From: Sphagnum compactum | Taxonomy: Eukaryota > Bryophyta > Sphagnopsida > Sphagnales | Assembly: GCA_965153455.1 (NCBI GenBank) | Contig: OZ234493.1 | Span: 20,760,213 to 20,824,212 of the forward strand | DNA length: 64,000 nt | Direction: 5' to 3' | Part shown: positions 23,070 through 35,917 of the stretch, in pieces | How the letters are laid out: each line of letters begins with the position of its first letter | Position numbering within the stretch: the stretch's first letter is position 1 | Notes under the pieces: model-generated | The model's input: only the letters and a program-made list of their open reading frames with translations | Told to the model about the DNA's origin: nothing | Databases searched by the model: none | Position numbers and translations under genes: made by a program

Positions 23070-23564
23070 CTAGGTTGCATTCCTTGTGAAGAATTCAGCA
23101 TTCTGTTTCCATGCCTCTCCGTTGTTGTAAATTTCCTTCTTCCAAATGGGTACCGAAGCTTTAATTTCATCGATCACAAATTGACAAGCTTTGAGCGCAT
23201 CTTGCCGATGTATGGACGAGACAGCGATGAAGACGCTTTCCTGGCCAATGGTTACAACGCCGGTTCTGTGCGCCACCGCCATGCGCTTCAAATCCCATTG
23301 CTCTCTCGCCGCTTGACAGATCCTCCTCAGCTCGCGGTAGGCCATGGACTCATGTGCTTCGTAGCGGAGTTCCAAGACTTCCTGTCCTTGGAACGTGACT
23401 CTGGTGGTACCGCTGAAAGTGGCGATGGCACCAGCACTGGAATCCCGAACGGCATCGATGTACCGCATGATGTCTAGAGGGTTCTCCTTGATCTCTACGA
23501 CATCTTCCACACCCTCTTCTTGTTCTTCTTCTACTGTACGTATTTTCCCGTCTGCCGATGCCAT
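23070..23564 (-). CDS. MOCS2B: Molybdopterin synthase catalytic (large) subunit
   Basis: An intronless frame of 164 residues homologous to MoaE, MOCS2B and plant CNX6. It transfers sulfur from the thiocarboxylated small subunit to precursor Z (cPMP), making molybdopterin in the cytosol. Conserved blocks are AGAIATFSGTTR (45-55), LRYEAHESMA, AHRTGVVTIGQESVFIAVSS, HRQDALKACQFVIDEIK and VPIWKKEI (138-145), whose lysines correspond to the active-site region of MoaE. The first 25 residues are acidic and family-variable. The start is the ATG at 23564; the longer frame begins at GTG. It is convergent with BOLA4. A MITE pair lies about 260 bp upstream, in its probable promoter. Confidence 0.96.
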   Translation of the reverse strand: MASADGKIRTVEEEQEEGVEDVVEIKENPLDIMRYIDAVRDSSAGAIATFSGTTRVTFQGQEVLELRYEAHESMAYRELRRICQAAREQWDLKRMAVAHRTGVVTIGQESVFIAVSSIHRQDALKACQFVIDEIKASVPIWKKEIYNNGEAWKQNAEFFTRNAT

Positions 23565-23826
23565 CACCACTAAAACCCTCACCCTCCTCCTCTTCCTCTT
23601 ATGGCATACAGAAACCTTCTTGCCTCGCCGAGGAGAAAAACCCTAACCACCCTCCTCTTGTCAAATTCAGAAACCCTTTTTCTCTATTTGGGGAGAGAAA
23701 CTCCAATCACCCTCGTCTTCCGGTCGCATGCAGAGATCCTCAACCTGTTCAGAGACTGACTCGGTTTTCCTTGTGAGGTCCGAGCCTATGGCGAACCTTG
23801 CAGAAATTCTCAGGCGCTCTTGCGAG

Positions 23827-24164
23827 CAGTGTTTTTTTTTCTGGCGAAATTTCGCCAATTTTTGACAAAGAAATTGGGAAGTTTTTTGAAATTTTGGTTT
23901 TTGTAGTGTAAATTCGACTAATTTTGCTAATTTTTATTTTGTTAAGTTTCATCAGAATTTCAATAATGAAATATAAAAAACACTGGTCTAACTCCTGTCC
24001 TGTCCAGGGTTTTCTTTTTCTGGCGAAACTTTGCGAATTTTCGACAAAGAAATTGAGAAAATTCTGGAAAATTTTGTTTTAATAGTGTAAATTATTCGAA
24101 TAAATTCGCCTAAACGTTTTGGTTAAATGTCGCCAAGCTTTCGATAATGAAAAAAAAAGCACTG
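23827..24164. mobile_element. Tandem pair of hAT-like MITEs
   Basis: Two related non-coding units, 23827-23985 (159 bp) and 24005-24164 (160 bp). Each starts CAGTG or CAGGG plus T-rich sequence and ends in A-rich sequence plus CACTG, so each has terminal inverted repeats. Inside, both share TTTCTGGCGAAA, GACAAAGAAATTG, TAGTGTAAATT and ATAATGAAA. The outer flanks are CTTGCGAG (23819-23826) and CTTTCGAG (24165-24172), an 8-bp direct repeat with one mismatch, the target duplication length of hAT elements. No transposase is present. Confidence 0.65.
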
Positions 24165-24172
24165 CTTTCGAG

Positions 24173-24660
24173 CACGAGAAGGGGGTTGGAAATAGTTTTC
24201 AACCAGCAATTGATGCGTCTCGAATTTCCATCAAAGACTGCGTCATTGACCCAAGCGCTATGATTATAGTAACTAATGATCCGGTGACCTTTTTATAGCA
24301 CGACATAGCCAAAAGGCTGACAAAGGATATGGGAGAAAACGGACACCTACAGAATGTTAAATAGCACTACGTTACCAGCGAGGGAGCTCAACTTCCTCCT
24401 GGCCTGTGAGCTCACACCAGAAATTCTAGGATTGGAGTCACAATTGTTGGTGTAACACAATTGGGTACGGAGCAGCAACACCAGCTTTCCCTTCCCTAGA
24501 TTTTTTTCTCTCCATGAATCATCATCATCATCAAACATCGACTCCACCACCTTCTGATCGTCCTCCCCTTCTCCCTCCCTCCTTCTCTCAACTACCATCT
24601 GATCAACCAGAAGCAACAGCCTTCTCAACATCCTTTTCTTTTGCTGGCAATGGCAATATA
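24173..24660. other. Spacer between MITE pairs
   Basis: No gene is supported. A 106-residue frame on the minus strand (24347-24667) is biased (Arg, Leu, Glu, Asp) and without motif. An ATC microsatellite lies near 24518-24532. Confidence 0.4.
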
Positions 24661-24882
24661 TAGCCAAAAAGCTATATTAAAAATTAAAAGTGCTGAAATT
24701 AATTGCTTTGTGAGATTTTCAATAGCCATAATTCGTCCAATTTTTTTAATCGCCATATTCATATACATGGTTCAAGTATGTAGCCAAAAATATAAAAGGG
24801 TGTTTTTTTTTAATGAATTTCATATTTAAGCTTGTAGCCAAATTTAGCTAAATTTTCTTGTGGATCATCACCACTTTGGCTA
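24661..24882. mobile_element. MITE-like element, copy 1
   Basis: A 222-bp AT-rich unit that begins TAGCCAAAAAG and ends ACTTTGGCTA, so its ends are inverted repeats (TAGCCAAA / TTTGGCTA). Internal text such as TATATTAAAAATTAAA, GAGATTTTCAATAGCC and TACATGGTTCA recurs in a second element at 25014. The TA at each outer edge could be a TA target duplication of Tc1/mariner type. No open frame. Confidence 0.55.
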
Positions 24883-25013
24883 GATAAAAAATTTCACCAA
24901 AATAACACTGCTTCTCAACCATCAATCTTAGGCACTTGGACATCACAAAATTGGCAGGAACAGAAGGACTCAGCCATGATAGTGGTGACCAGCCTTTTTT
25001 GGCTGGTTACATC

Positions 25014-25219
25014 TAGCCAAAAAGTTATATTAAAAATTAAAGTGCTAAAATCAAGTGCTTTTTGAGATTTTCAATAGCCAGAATTTTATCATTTTTGAAA
25101 AACAAATTCCATGTCTTCTACATGGTTCAGGTAGGTAGCCAGAAATATAGAAGGATGTTTAAATTTTTTCCTTTCATATTTAGCTTGTAGCCAAATCTTT
25201 ATCATCACCACTTTGGCTA
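25014..25219. mobile_element. MITE-like element, copy 2
   Basis: A 206-bp relative of the element at 24661, with the same ends (TAGCCAAAAAG and ACTTTGGCTA) and the same internal blocks in the same order. A short hairpin (ACCAGCC, six T, GGCTGGT) lies just before it at about 24987-25006. The two elements are in the same orientation, 353 bp apart start to start. Confidence 0.55.
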
Positions 25220-25402
25220 CAGCACGAAATGCACCCCCAAAAAAAACAAAAACCACTGGTGATGGCTGGCGTGAACCAACAACTGCCACTGCACCATGAG
25301 GGATGGATGGTGGATGGGAAGGAAACACTTTTTCATTGGGTTCCATTTCCTTAGTTTTTGAAGACATGCCTTTCAGAAATACTGGAAGCTGGTGAGGCCA
25401 CA

Positions 25403-25535
25403 TCGCCCCATCTTTATTCAAGATCTCAAATGAGATCTTAAGACATGAAGATCTTGAAACAAGAGAATCGTCGCCCCATCTTTATTCAAGATCTCAAATG
25501 AGATCTTAAGACATGAAGATCTTGAGCTAAGAGAA
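25403..25535. repeat. 68-bp tandem repeat with perfect palindrome
   Basis: Two nearly identical 68-bp units start at 25403 and 25471. Each contains AAGATCTCA-AA-TGAGATCTT, a perfect 9-bp inverted repeat with a 2-nt centre, followed by AAGACATGAAGATCTTGA. The units differ only near their ends. Confidence 0.85.
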
Positions 25536-28500
25536 TCTATGTGAGTTTTTTCTTCACTTAACAATGGGGCTATCATCATCACTAATTGGCAACAAAGAAG
25601 GAATGAGGAAGATGCTTCTCACAAGCACTTGCATGTGTTGTGTGTGGTTCTCTTGAACAACTTGGCAGGTTTTTTCACAGTTCGGATGCATGTTATGCAA
25701 GCAACGAACTTGCTTGTTGTTAGCTCTCAAGTTGTTGAGGTAAATTTGACTTCTTTAGGACTTTCTTATGTTGAGGAAGTATTTGGTCAATGCTTGAACT
25801 TTATTTTCCTCTTTCCTTTCCTTGATCCTATATGTGCTTCATTTAGTGGAAAAGGGTTTATCTTGCTGCAGGCTGTTCCTTGTTCTTGGGTTGTTCCAAT
25901 GACCTTCAATGTAGTCAATCATTCAATCGGGAACGTGCATCTTGCAATGATAATATACAAAACGTACCATCGAAGTTGAAGTTGTGAAGCATTGATGATA
26001 TTATATGTGTATAGGATTGACAAGCATGTTGTGTTAGTTGTTACAAATCATCAATAAGCATTCTTATTTGTAAATGCAATTAACATGTGTGTTTGCTTAT
26101 AGAGTTCATTGGTTATGGACCCTATTTAAAATCTACAAGTTAAATTAAGATTCTCATTTAAAACCTAACTTCTTGTAAGAGGCAACACATTTTGATCATG
26201 AACAGTCATGATATGGGTTGGTATTTGTAACTTACAAAATAGTGGATGTTGTCAGCAATGGTTAATAAAAACATAGCTCAAACATGTTCAACATTGTTGG
26301 GTTAATCATTAAAATTTGTGTATAGATTCAAGTTTGTATGAAGTCTTGACCATAATTCTATTTATTTGTTCAATTGCATTTTTCATTCATGTTCTACACC
26401 TCTTCCAAATCATTTCAATAATTGATATGATTCACATGTATGTAAGATTCAAGCCATTAATTATAATGAGGGCATTTGCCCCTTTGAAGTGTCCATGTAT
26501 ATTTTTAGAAATGTTCTTTTGGGCAATCTAACTTTGGTGAACACTCCCAACTGCAAGCACTAAGAGTTGGAGCTCCCCCACCATGAAGCACATCACAATT
26601 ATAAGGATTCATGATGTTTGAATCTAATAATCTACTTGTTTTGATGTGTGAAGTTCAAGTATTATTAAGGTATGTTGTCATGTGAAACCATTTTCTTAGA
26701 TGAACCTAGAAAGCCAACAATTGTTGACTATATTGGAAAGAATTGGAAAACTTGTTATGGTGAATCCTAACCAACACAAAGCAAAGGACTCCCAAAAGGC
26801 ATTTACATTCAACAAGGTCTCCAACATAGTGGCTTCACCATGTACAGTGGCATTTTCCATGGTCTTAGTACTTATGAAAGTTAAGAAGGAATTCAAGCTA
26901 GCAAGTTGATTATCAACTTGTCATCATAGATATACTTTGGAACTTTTAAAGATGTTTGAATTAATTACTTCATGATAATGTTATAATAACATTTTTTTTC
27001 TTTCCTTGTAAAGGAAGTCTTCATGAAAACACAAACTTTGATTCATTTAATCTTAGATGGGCACAATGTTTGTGTCTTTGCTTATGGATAGATAGGTATA
27101 ATGTCTTTACTATGATGGTATCTGCTATCTAGAACTATTCATAGGTTGTTTACAATTTGTCACATGTGCTATTCTAATGGTTGTTACAATTTATAATTGG
27201 AGTTGATATAGGGTAACAAAAGTATAAAGGAGGCCTCTTGTTTGTCCCCAACTTATAAATTATGATCTTTTGAAGCCCAAGTACTTTTTAATCCATAGTT
27301 ATATTCAAGGTTGGTTTTTTGTCAAGATTATTTCTATTTCCACATTGTGGTTGAAGATAACCAGAACCCTGGTGTTCAATGTGGTTTGCTTGTAGCTTTT
27401 GAAGCCACGTACGAAGGTTGACATTCTTGATCCATTTTCTTGACTACCTTGCACATTTGGTGAAATGTGAAATATGTGGTGTGCTAGGGATGACATTCCA
27501 CAAGAACCTTATTACACTTGGGCACTACAATGGGACTTTGAAATTACCATTTCTAAACCTAAATGTAATGATTTTGGATGACATGGGAAATGACATTGTC
27601 TTATGGCGTGAGAATGACTTAGTTGCATTATAGATCAAATAATGTGGTTGCAAGGAGTCACAAGTAGTGTATGATAATCGTGTATGGGATTGGAAGTGCA
27701 TGTATGCAAATTGTTTGTGTTAGGCATGGGAGACCTTTTGAAACTATGATGTCAACCTTGATGTTGAACTATTTTGAGACTGAATTAATGATATGTAAAG
27801 TTGGAGGTTATTTTGCTATTGTTTATAGTTAAATAATGTATGCATATATGCATGTATAATAGATGTACCATTCTTTTAGGCACCAATTTTGGTCAATAAA
27901 ACAAAACTAATGTTAAGTCTTATAGAGCAAAAAAGGTAAAGAAGATTGGCACATAGTAACAATTGGCTCCAAAGTTTTTAAAAACAATAATGTATTTACT
28001 CCTAAAATGGTAAAAAATGAGTTCAGTTAAGATGACATGTAAATAAACGACCAAGTGCAGTCAAGTAGGCCATGTATATATTCAACTAGGATTGGTCAAA
28101 TAAACCATTAATTTATAATGAAGTAACTAGCTAATCCACCTTCATGGACAGTGCAGATGGTGATACGTGTTTTTAATAGATGCACAATGTATACATGACA
28201 TGTGTCAATGTTAGATTGACAAATTGATGACATGTGGCACTTCAAAATGGATGAAAAATTGAATGGGAAATGGCACCTAACAATGCCATGTTGATATTTA
28301 AGATGTAACATAGTTGTGACACATGGCATACATAATACTATAGTTTATTATGGCCAATTTAATTAATGGTCAAGTTGACAACTTGTCATCTTGACCAGTA
28401 AAAATAACCCATGACCCCTTGGTAAAAAAAACATTGGTCAAAAAGGTTAGGTCCAAATTGATATCTTAAATTGATGAATGAATGAGTAAGATATGCCCTT

Positions 28501-28904
28501 TGCAAGTGAAGGGGTTCATGATGGGCATTTGGGCTAACACATATGAATAGTTTACATTTTAGAGCTTAAGATTTTTGGATGTTGCTCTATTATCTTTATT
28601 TGAAAAAGGTTTTGTAAATCTTCAAGTGGCACTTTCATAGCTTTTTAAATTGTTCAAAACAAGCAAGAAATGAGAAAGATATGAGATTTGAAAATAAAGG
28701 GGTCTAAATGTTTTTTTCTTTGCTTGAACAAGTTCATCCTCTTCTTCCTTTTTTGTTGTTGCTTCTTTGGTTTTGGAGTTCGAAGAAATATTGTAAATCT
28801 TCATTTGGCTCACCCATGGTCATGAAAATCTTTCCAAAAGGACAAAAAATTCAAAGATATGGTAGGTGTTTGGTGATAGGCATGTCTACCTTATAGTCTT
28901 ATTA
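25536..28904. other. Gene-free AT-rich DNA
   Basis: I see no supportable gene. Frames of 60-116 residues (for example 25629-25979 and 27418-27633) are hydrophobic or low-complexity, lack known domains and do not chain by splicing. The sequence may contain old transposon remains that I cannot identify by eye. Confidence 0.45.
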
Positions 28905-29770
28905 ATTATGCTATATTAACCTAATCCACCTATTAGCTATACTAAGTATTAACATAAAAATATTTAAAACATAAAAAAAATGATCATTATTATTAAGTAT
29001 TTATAATACTAATACCAACTATTAATATTGGTACTAATATAAATTAATACTTAATAATAATATTAATAATATTAATTATATTAATTTTGTTGGATATTAT
29101 ATGTTGTTTAATTATAAAAATTAACTAGTAATTTCAAAAAATATTATTGATAATTAGATTTTACTAATATTCATAATAATAATTATATTAAGTATTATTA
29201 ATTTAAATATATAGGGTTGTGGGTTAATAACGATTAATATTAATGATTAGATATTTACTCAATATTATATTATATTCAATAACATAATCATAGTCATATA
29301 TTTATATTTTAGATTAATATATATAAATAGAATTAGTATATGAAATATTATTAAATATTTAAGTGTAATTTAACTCATTATTTATCATTAATGATATTAT
29401 GATGGTAGTAATAATATAAAATTATATATATAAATAATTATTAATTTTATATCTTTCCAAAAATTAATAGTAATAATAATAATGAATATGTGTATACATT
29501 AATACATCAAAATATAATACATACAATAAATTATAATATAAATATAAATTAATGTAAATAATATTTATAATTGAATATTAGTCATATGAAATACTTTTAA
29601 TTATAAAATATAATTTTATTAAATGAATAATGGTCAATAATATTATTAATATTGATAACAAGTTATGATCTGTGCATAATAATACTATATACATATGATA
29701 TATTAATTTAGGTGAGATATAATAATTATATAATATGTATTAACTTAAACTAGGTCTACTATTTAACATA
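28905..29770. repeat. Extreme AT-rich island
   Basis: About 0.87 kb made almost only of A and T, dominated by AATATTAAT, TAATAATATTAAT and TATTATTAA words. The flanks are AT-rich but clearly less so. No open frame. It could be a degraded AT satellite, a matrix-attachment region or transposon debris; the sequence alone does not decide. Confidence 0.7.
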
Positions 29771-32700
29771 GGTTATTATAGTCTTTTGAGGGTTTTGAAA
29801 TATTGTAGTAATGTTTTTTCCCCAAAATCCTTTGGTACAGTTGTTGTGATGTTTTTAAATTCCCCAACTATGAATGAGTTGTAAAATACTAAAAAGACCA
29901 AATCATTCCTTTGTGAAATTGAAAGTTAACTATAATAAAATAGCGAAATGCCCCAACTTACAAATGTACTTTGCACTTCATCAATCCACCAATGTAAATT
30001 GCCATTCAACCAAAAACTAAATTACCAAAATAGTCAAAGGCCCAACTTATGATGATGCAACATCACCAAAGGGTACAATGATGTATGATGACATCATAAT
30101 TTTATTTGACCTTTGAATTGAAGGTCAACTAGGAAAGTTGTCAATGTAAAACACTTGCACAAGGTGGACCCCCATTTGAGGACCATTTTCAACTACTGAC
30201 CATTCTATTGATAGTTCAACTCATTTATTTTTTGATTTAGAAATTTAAAAATTGTAGTTGGAATGTAGTTGGAGACGACATTTAGTCGGGAATTTTCAAG
30301 TTTAAGAAAAAGTTTTTTTTTTAGTGTCTTTCATGTTACCTATCATTTTTTTGTCATTTCTCATTAACAACTCTTTGTTTTCTCACCTTATCACCTCAAT
30401 TTTGAGGCAATTGTGTGAAAGGCAAGCTGAAACTAGAGGTTGTAAGTCACAAGCCCTATTAACTATTGTTGAATGTTTGCCTTGCCATATCTTGCCTATT
30501 TCTCTCTTTTCACCTATCACCAATCTTGACTTGGATTTTTTTTTCTTTACATTTTTGAGCTTCACCTTCTTAATAATCATTCCTATCATGAACACTAAAG
30601 ACAATGGTGTTAATTGTAATACCCCAATTTTTTGTAAGATATGATAACAATTGAATTTTTGATAATTTGTTACAAGAAAATAGAAAATTGCATCCTTTTG
30701 AAGCTAGTCCATCAATAGATGATGATTCATATGTATCAAATTAAGATACAATTGACAAATCTATAGAAGCAAACGATTACTTGTAAGCCTCATAATTGGA
30801 ATTCACTAATGCATGTGCTTGTTTTTAGGTGAACCACAACAAATTAATAGACCTTTTTCATAATCAAATAATGTGGTGCATAATTTGCCATAATGATGTT
30901 ATGGGTCCTAAAATTTTGGGATTGCACATTAGGTTAAGCAAGGTATCATTGTTTATCATAAATCAAATGGCATAATAACATGGATTAAATTGAATCATGT
31001 ATGAATCATCAATGACATATAGATGCGAACTCAAATACTTAACTAAATGCTTATGTTCAAGGCTAAATATCTCTTCATGTTCAAAAATAAATCTTATTTG
31101 GCTATGTTGACCGTTATTAATCTATTCATGTTTCATTAACAATATGAAACCAATTTGCATTGCATTTAGGAGATTCATTTTAGGAAATAGGCTGACATTA
31201 AAAAATCAAGGAGAATTGAAAGCCTTTGGTATTGAAAAAATATTGTTTAAGGTTTTGTTATTATAAAAATTGACAATGCTATGATTTTCATGTTGTTTTT
31301 TACTTTTGATAATATGTACCATAAACCCAATTAATTCATAGTCTTCAAACAATCTGCCTATAAATTAAATATGAAATACAAATAATTAATCATGGATTAT
31401 TATTTTTTGGTTACACAACATATATATATACTATTTTTTGTTGCTTCTTGTGATTGAAAATAGTCAAAACCATTTCATTTTCAGATTTTTAATTTTTAAT
31501 TTCACTTTTTGGCAAGATTTCCCAAATAATAAAAGATTGATTTTCATTTTTCATGGTTTCAAATTGGGAACTATTCAGCTATGGGCCCCAAACATTGTTT
31601 GCCAATTTATTTTGATTGAGTGGCTATGTATTTATATTTGTAATCAAACAAACAAAACAAGTGGAACAATAGGTGGTGTTTGATGACTCCCAAAAGACTA
31701 AAGACCACACAAAATGTTACATCAAATGTGAGAAAGCCCATGTTGCATCACTTGCTTACACGCTTGAACAACCATTCTAATGTCCTACCTTACTTTCACT
31801 ATTTTAAAGTTGTGGGTATGTTGGGTACATAACCACCTTGCCTACCCTTGACATGTTCTTGATGTAGTTGGATATGAATCTCTACCCATTTGTTTTTTCC
31901 TATTTGTTCACAACTCCAAAGTTTTCCAAGGGTCAGTTGAACATCATCATCAACAAGCATCATTAAAAGAATGGTTTCCTTCACAAGCCAAGATGGAAAG
32001 AAGAAGAGTTTTGAAACAATGTTTAATTTGTTCCACCATCTTTCAAATTGAACTTCTGTAGAAATTTTTGGCTATTTTTCCAAGGACATAAGATCTTTTT
32101 AGTGTGATGAGGTGATAACATAGTCTAAGGTTGTTGTTGCTTTTAAAAAATTTAAACAGGAATTCTCAATGTCATAAGGGTGGGTGCGGTCACATTAACA
32201 AGAGCCATAACAATTGTAATGTGTGCTTAGTTTTTCATGTTTAAGAGTGGTAATTTAAATTGGTGTTGAAAAATTATAAGATTTTTTAATTTAGTATGGT
32301 TCATAATATATCATTGGAACATATGAATTAATTTGAAAAACATCCGATGAATAAAAAGCTCTCAAAAGCATTCATTAAACATTGTAACACATGATTTTTA
32401 ACATTAAAAAGATTTATAAATAAATTTCAAAACTTTTGAAAATTACAAATATTTTGAAATCTTATACATAAACCTTGACATAATAATATAAAAAAATTAT
32501 TAAAAAATTGATGAATTTTTTGAAGACTTTTTTTAAAAAATTCTAAGAAACATTCATATAAAAACAATCCCAAAAGCACACAAGTGTGGCTCATGTTATC
32601 CTATTTGCACTTGGGTGTTAGACATCAGCAAATTATGATTTTTCCTTTTAAACTTATTTGCATTTCTTTAGAAGATTAGGAATAGCATGTGATCATATTA

Positions 32701-34371
32701 TGTCTAATGATCAAACTATAACTTGTCTATGTGTGTTCTTCAATAACATGACTTTTTTTATTGTACATATGTGCAACATATTTTGGAACTTGGAATTGGG
32801 TGTTTTTAATCAAATGGCCATCTCATGCACAAAAGCCTGTGAAAAAAAAGAAAGAATAGTAACATCACTTTCAACACAAATCTTTTCAATTCAATACCAT
32901 CTTTTTAATGTATGACTTTCATTGGACCAATTTTTTTTTCATTGCTTATCTTGTTTTGATAAATCTTCCTTCTCCATGGAACCTTTGGAAAAATTGTGCC
33001 ACATGTGTTTGAATTTTAAACAACCTTATTCATCAAACACCCATAATCAAACACCATGAGTTTAATTCCTCAAAATGAGCTTTGCTATAAAATGTCTCTT
33101 TTCAATCATCCATATGAAGATATGAAGATCATGTTGTGAATTGAAAATTGAAGGAATAGATGAAAAAGGATGTTGGGTTTTGCCCAATTTTTTTACAACT
33201 TAGGAGGAAGTTTTAAATGTGTATTTTTAATAAGGGCATATCGTATTTTAAACCTTAAACCTTGAACCTCTTTCACAATACATAGACCCAACAAGATTTT
33301 CCTTTTGTATATTGTTGTTGCTTAAATCACGTGTCACCTCATGCACAACACTTAAGAAATTGTAAAATTTTGTTGATCAATCAATAGGACCTTTTAATTT
33401 CATAATATTTTTCAAAATTTTAAAATACTATTTTCCTTTTCTTTTGCACACAATGTTTTTCTTTAACAAAATGTCTTTTTACGAAAGCCAAAAAAACATT
33501 TATGCACATGAAGAGATCACAACCACTTGCATTGTTGTTGCCAAGGAGGATATGGTGAAAGATGGTTATTTCTATTAAAGCAAAGTAGCTAAATGCAACA
33601 TTTGCATCATAGATGTGACACTTGCATTTTCACATACATTAAACATGGGAAATTCAAGAATGGTTTTTGTTTGGTATAATCTGATATGTGGGTCACCATC
33701 TATTTGTAGTGTAAAGAAAAGCACATCCACCATTCCACCATTATTGTTGTTGCAAGGAAGATTACTAGGTGTAGGTAATGCATAACCCAACTCCTTAGTT
33801 TTAATCATGTGATCCCACAACAAAAACCCATGTCATAAACCTTAAGAAATCACAAAGTTCAAAAGTTCTTATTCTTCTTCTTCTTCTACAATCTAACTAT
33901 GATGGATATTAGCAAAAACATGATTACTAGTGTGAGCCTAACAAGTAATGGATCTTGAACAAGTTCAACCTTTTCCCAAGAATAGAATAATTGTTGCCAT
34001 TAGTTGTAAGAACTTATTGGAAGGGGCGGAAAAAAACATTGCATGTGAGCAAAGAAGGAGTTTGCATGCAAAATAAGATAATGATAACAAATCAATGAAA
34101 AAAATTTAAGGGATTTATCAAAACAATAAAAAGTTACGAAAAATTAGGAAAAAAATCTTTTTAGCTCTTGATGTAAGTAAAAGGTTCACATTTAGACCCT
34201 TCCAAGCATTTGCGCCTTAGGATGGGAACTTCAATTTGCAGAAATGTCTAAATGTAGACCTTTATCATATACCATAAACCCTAAACCTTATCAAGGTACC
34301 CATATTATGAACAACTTTTATTATTAGCATTACTTTTCAATATGAAAATTTGGACTTAGAAGTTAATAAAC
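29771..34371. other. Gene-free AT-rich DNA
   Basis: No gene is supported. A 106-residue frame at 30324-30644 is leucine-, isoleucine- and phenylalanine-rich without a known domain. A TA tract lies at 31421-31430 and a TTC tract at 33872-33887. Nothing resembles an RNA gene. Confidence 0.45.
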
Positions 34372-34848
34372 ACATTGTTGTGCATTACCATATCAACAAT
34401 CACACCTATCATTGTCCACACCCCACACAAAATAACATAATAACACCCTAATTGGTAAATCATACTTAAACCAACATGAAACTCATTTGCAAAATATAGG
34501 AATCCAAGCTCAAAACATAGAATGAAACACAACACACAAACCTTGTGCCAAAGAAACTTGCATAAGAAAAATGAGAACTTAAAAAACAAAACACACTATG
34601 TTTTTGATGCATTGTTGCGTGTTACCATATTGACACCTACACCTATCACTATCCAAACGTCACACAAAATAACATAGGAACACCCTCATTGGTAGATCAA
34701 ACCTAAACCAAAATGAGACTCATTTGCAACAAGTAGGAATCCAAACCCAAAACATAAAATGAAAACACAACACACAAACCCTATGCCAAAAAAACTTGCA
34801 TGAAAAAAACATGAAAACTTACAAAACAAAACACATTATGTTTTGGAA
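34372..34848. repeat. Tandem duplication, two units of about 238 bp
   Basis: Unit one (34372-34609) and unit two (34610-34848) share CATTGTTG, TTACCATAT, CACACAAAATAACATA, AACACCCT, AGGAATCCAA, ACACAACACACAAACC and the final AAAACAAAACACA text in the same order. Substitutions are frequent, so the duplication is old. Confidence 0.85.
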
Positions 34849-35917
34849 TCTCAAATTATCAAAAGTATTTGAGAATCCACACCTCGAGATTTTATCCCAA
34901 AAACCAAATAGCCCAAACCATGTTCACATTTGAATCAATTTTGTACTAAAACACAATTAACTATGCTAACACAACTTAACAATAAACTAATTATGACCTA
35001 ACCAAAATAGCTAAACTAAGACTCCTAACAACATCTTGGCTTAGTTCGGGCTGAAATAATATATAGAAATACATATAACTTTTTTTTTACACAATACTAG
35101 TGGTCCAAAAAAAAAACATCAAGCACCCAAGAAAAATAAAATTAACTGGAATATTTTTAATTGAAGGAGACAATAATGATGGGGAATACTGGTCATAAAA
35201 CTCTAAAAGAGTACTTGAATGAAATGCCAAAACTGGGTATAACAAGTAGCTCATGGCATTTAATGGCTCTGCCCTTTTCTTAAATGACATCCATAAGGAT
35301 GATAAAATTTCAACATACTAAATTGGAAACACATGGTGGTTAGCATCAAGTGTGTATTTGTTTTCAATTTTGTAGTGTAGCAACAATGGCAAGCCTCCCC
35401 AAACATATTTCAACTTAATTGCTACTAGTCACAATCAATTATTTTAAAATTTTCCTATATTTTCATATATTTATGTCAATGTCAAATTTAATTTAAATTA
35501 ATATACATTTCATGGACATGAAAATACACATGTTATTTTATTTTTTTAATATCCATGTTGGTGGACAGGAAAAAAGAATGAGGTAATTATAAAATGGAGG
35601 TAGTTATTAGAAAAGGTGGGAGATAGTTATTATGAAAGTTGATAAAAAAATTAGGTTATTAAATAGTTATAAAAGAAATAATTATGAAATAAGTAGGCTT
35701 GAAAATGAGATAGTTATTTCTGAATAGTTTTTGACATGGTCAAGGGATGACCATACGACCAAAATGGTCATGTAGAAAAGACATACGAAACTTTTTGCAA
35801 AGAACCCCATATAAACCAGTTCCTACGTCATTGGAATAATCATTTGACAACTTGTGTTTTTGAAGAAAAAAATGAATATTTACCAAAAATTTGAGTTGGT
35901 GTCACACCTTTTGGCGA
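34849..35917. other. Gene-free DNA before the duplicated TGA flank
   Basis: No gene recognised. AT-rich sequence with short repeats of ATAGTTATTA type at 35590-35730. Confidence 0.4.

Noticed and set aside
20976-23564. A functional cluster of BOLA4 (iron-sulfur) and MOCS2B (molybdenum cofactor)
   Set aside because: The pathways touch in the cell, but the genes are convergent single plant genes with separate promoters, so adjacency is probably chance.
23070-23582. Longer molybdopterin synthase frame starting at GTG 23582, and similar TTG/GTG extensions of the CRR6-like, F-box and gag frames
   Set aside because: The added residues are outside the conserved domains and an in-frame ATG lies a few codons downstream in each case.
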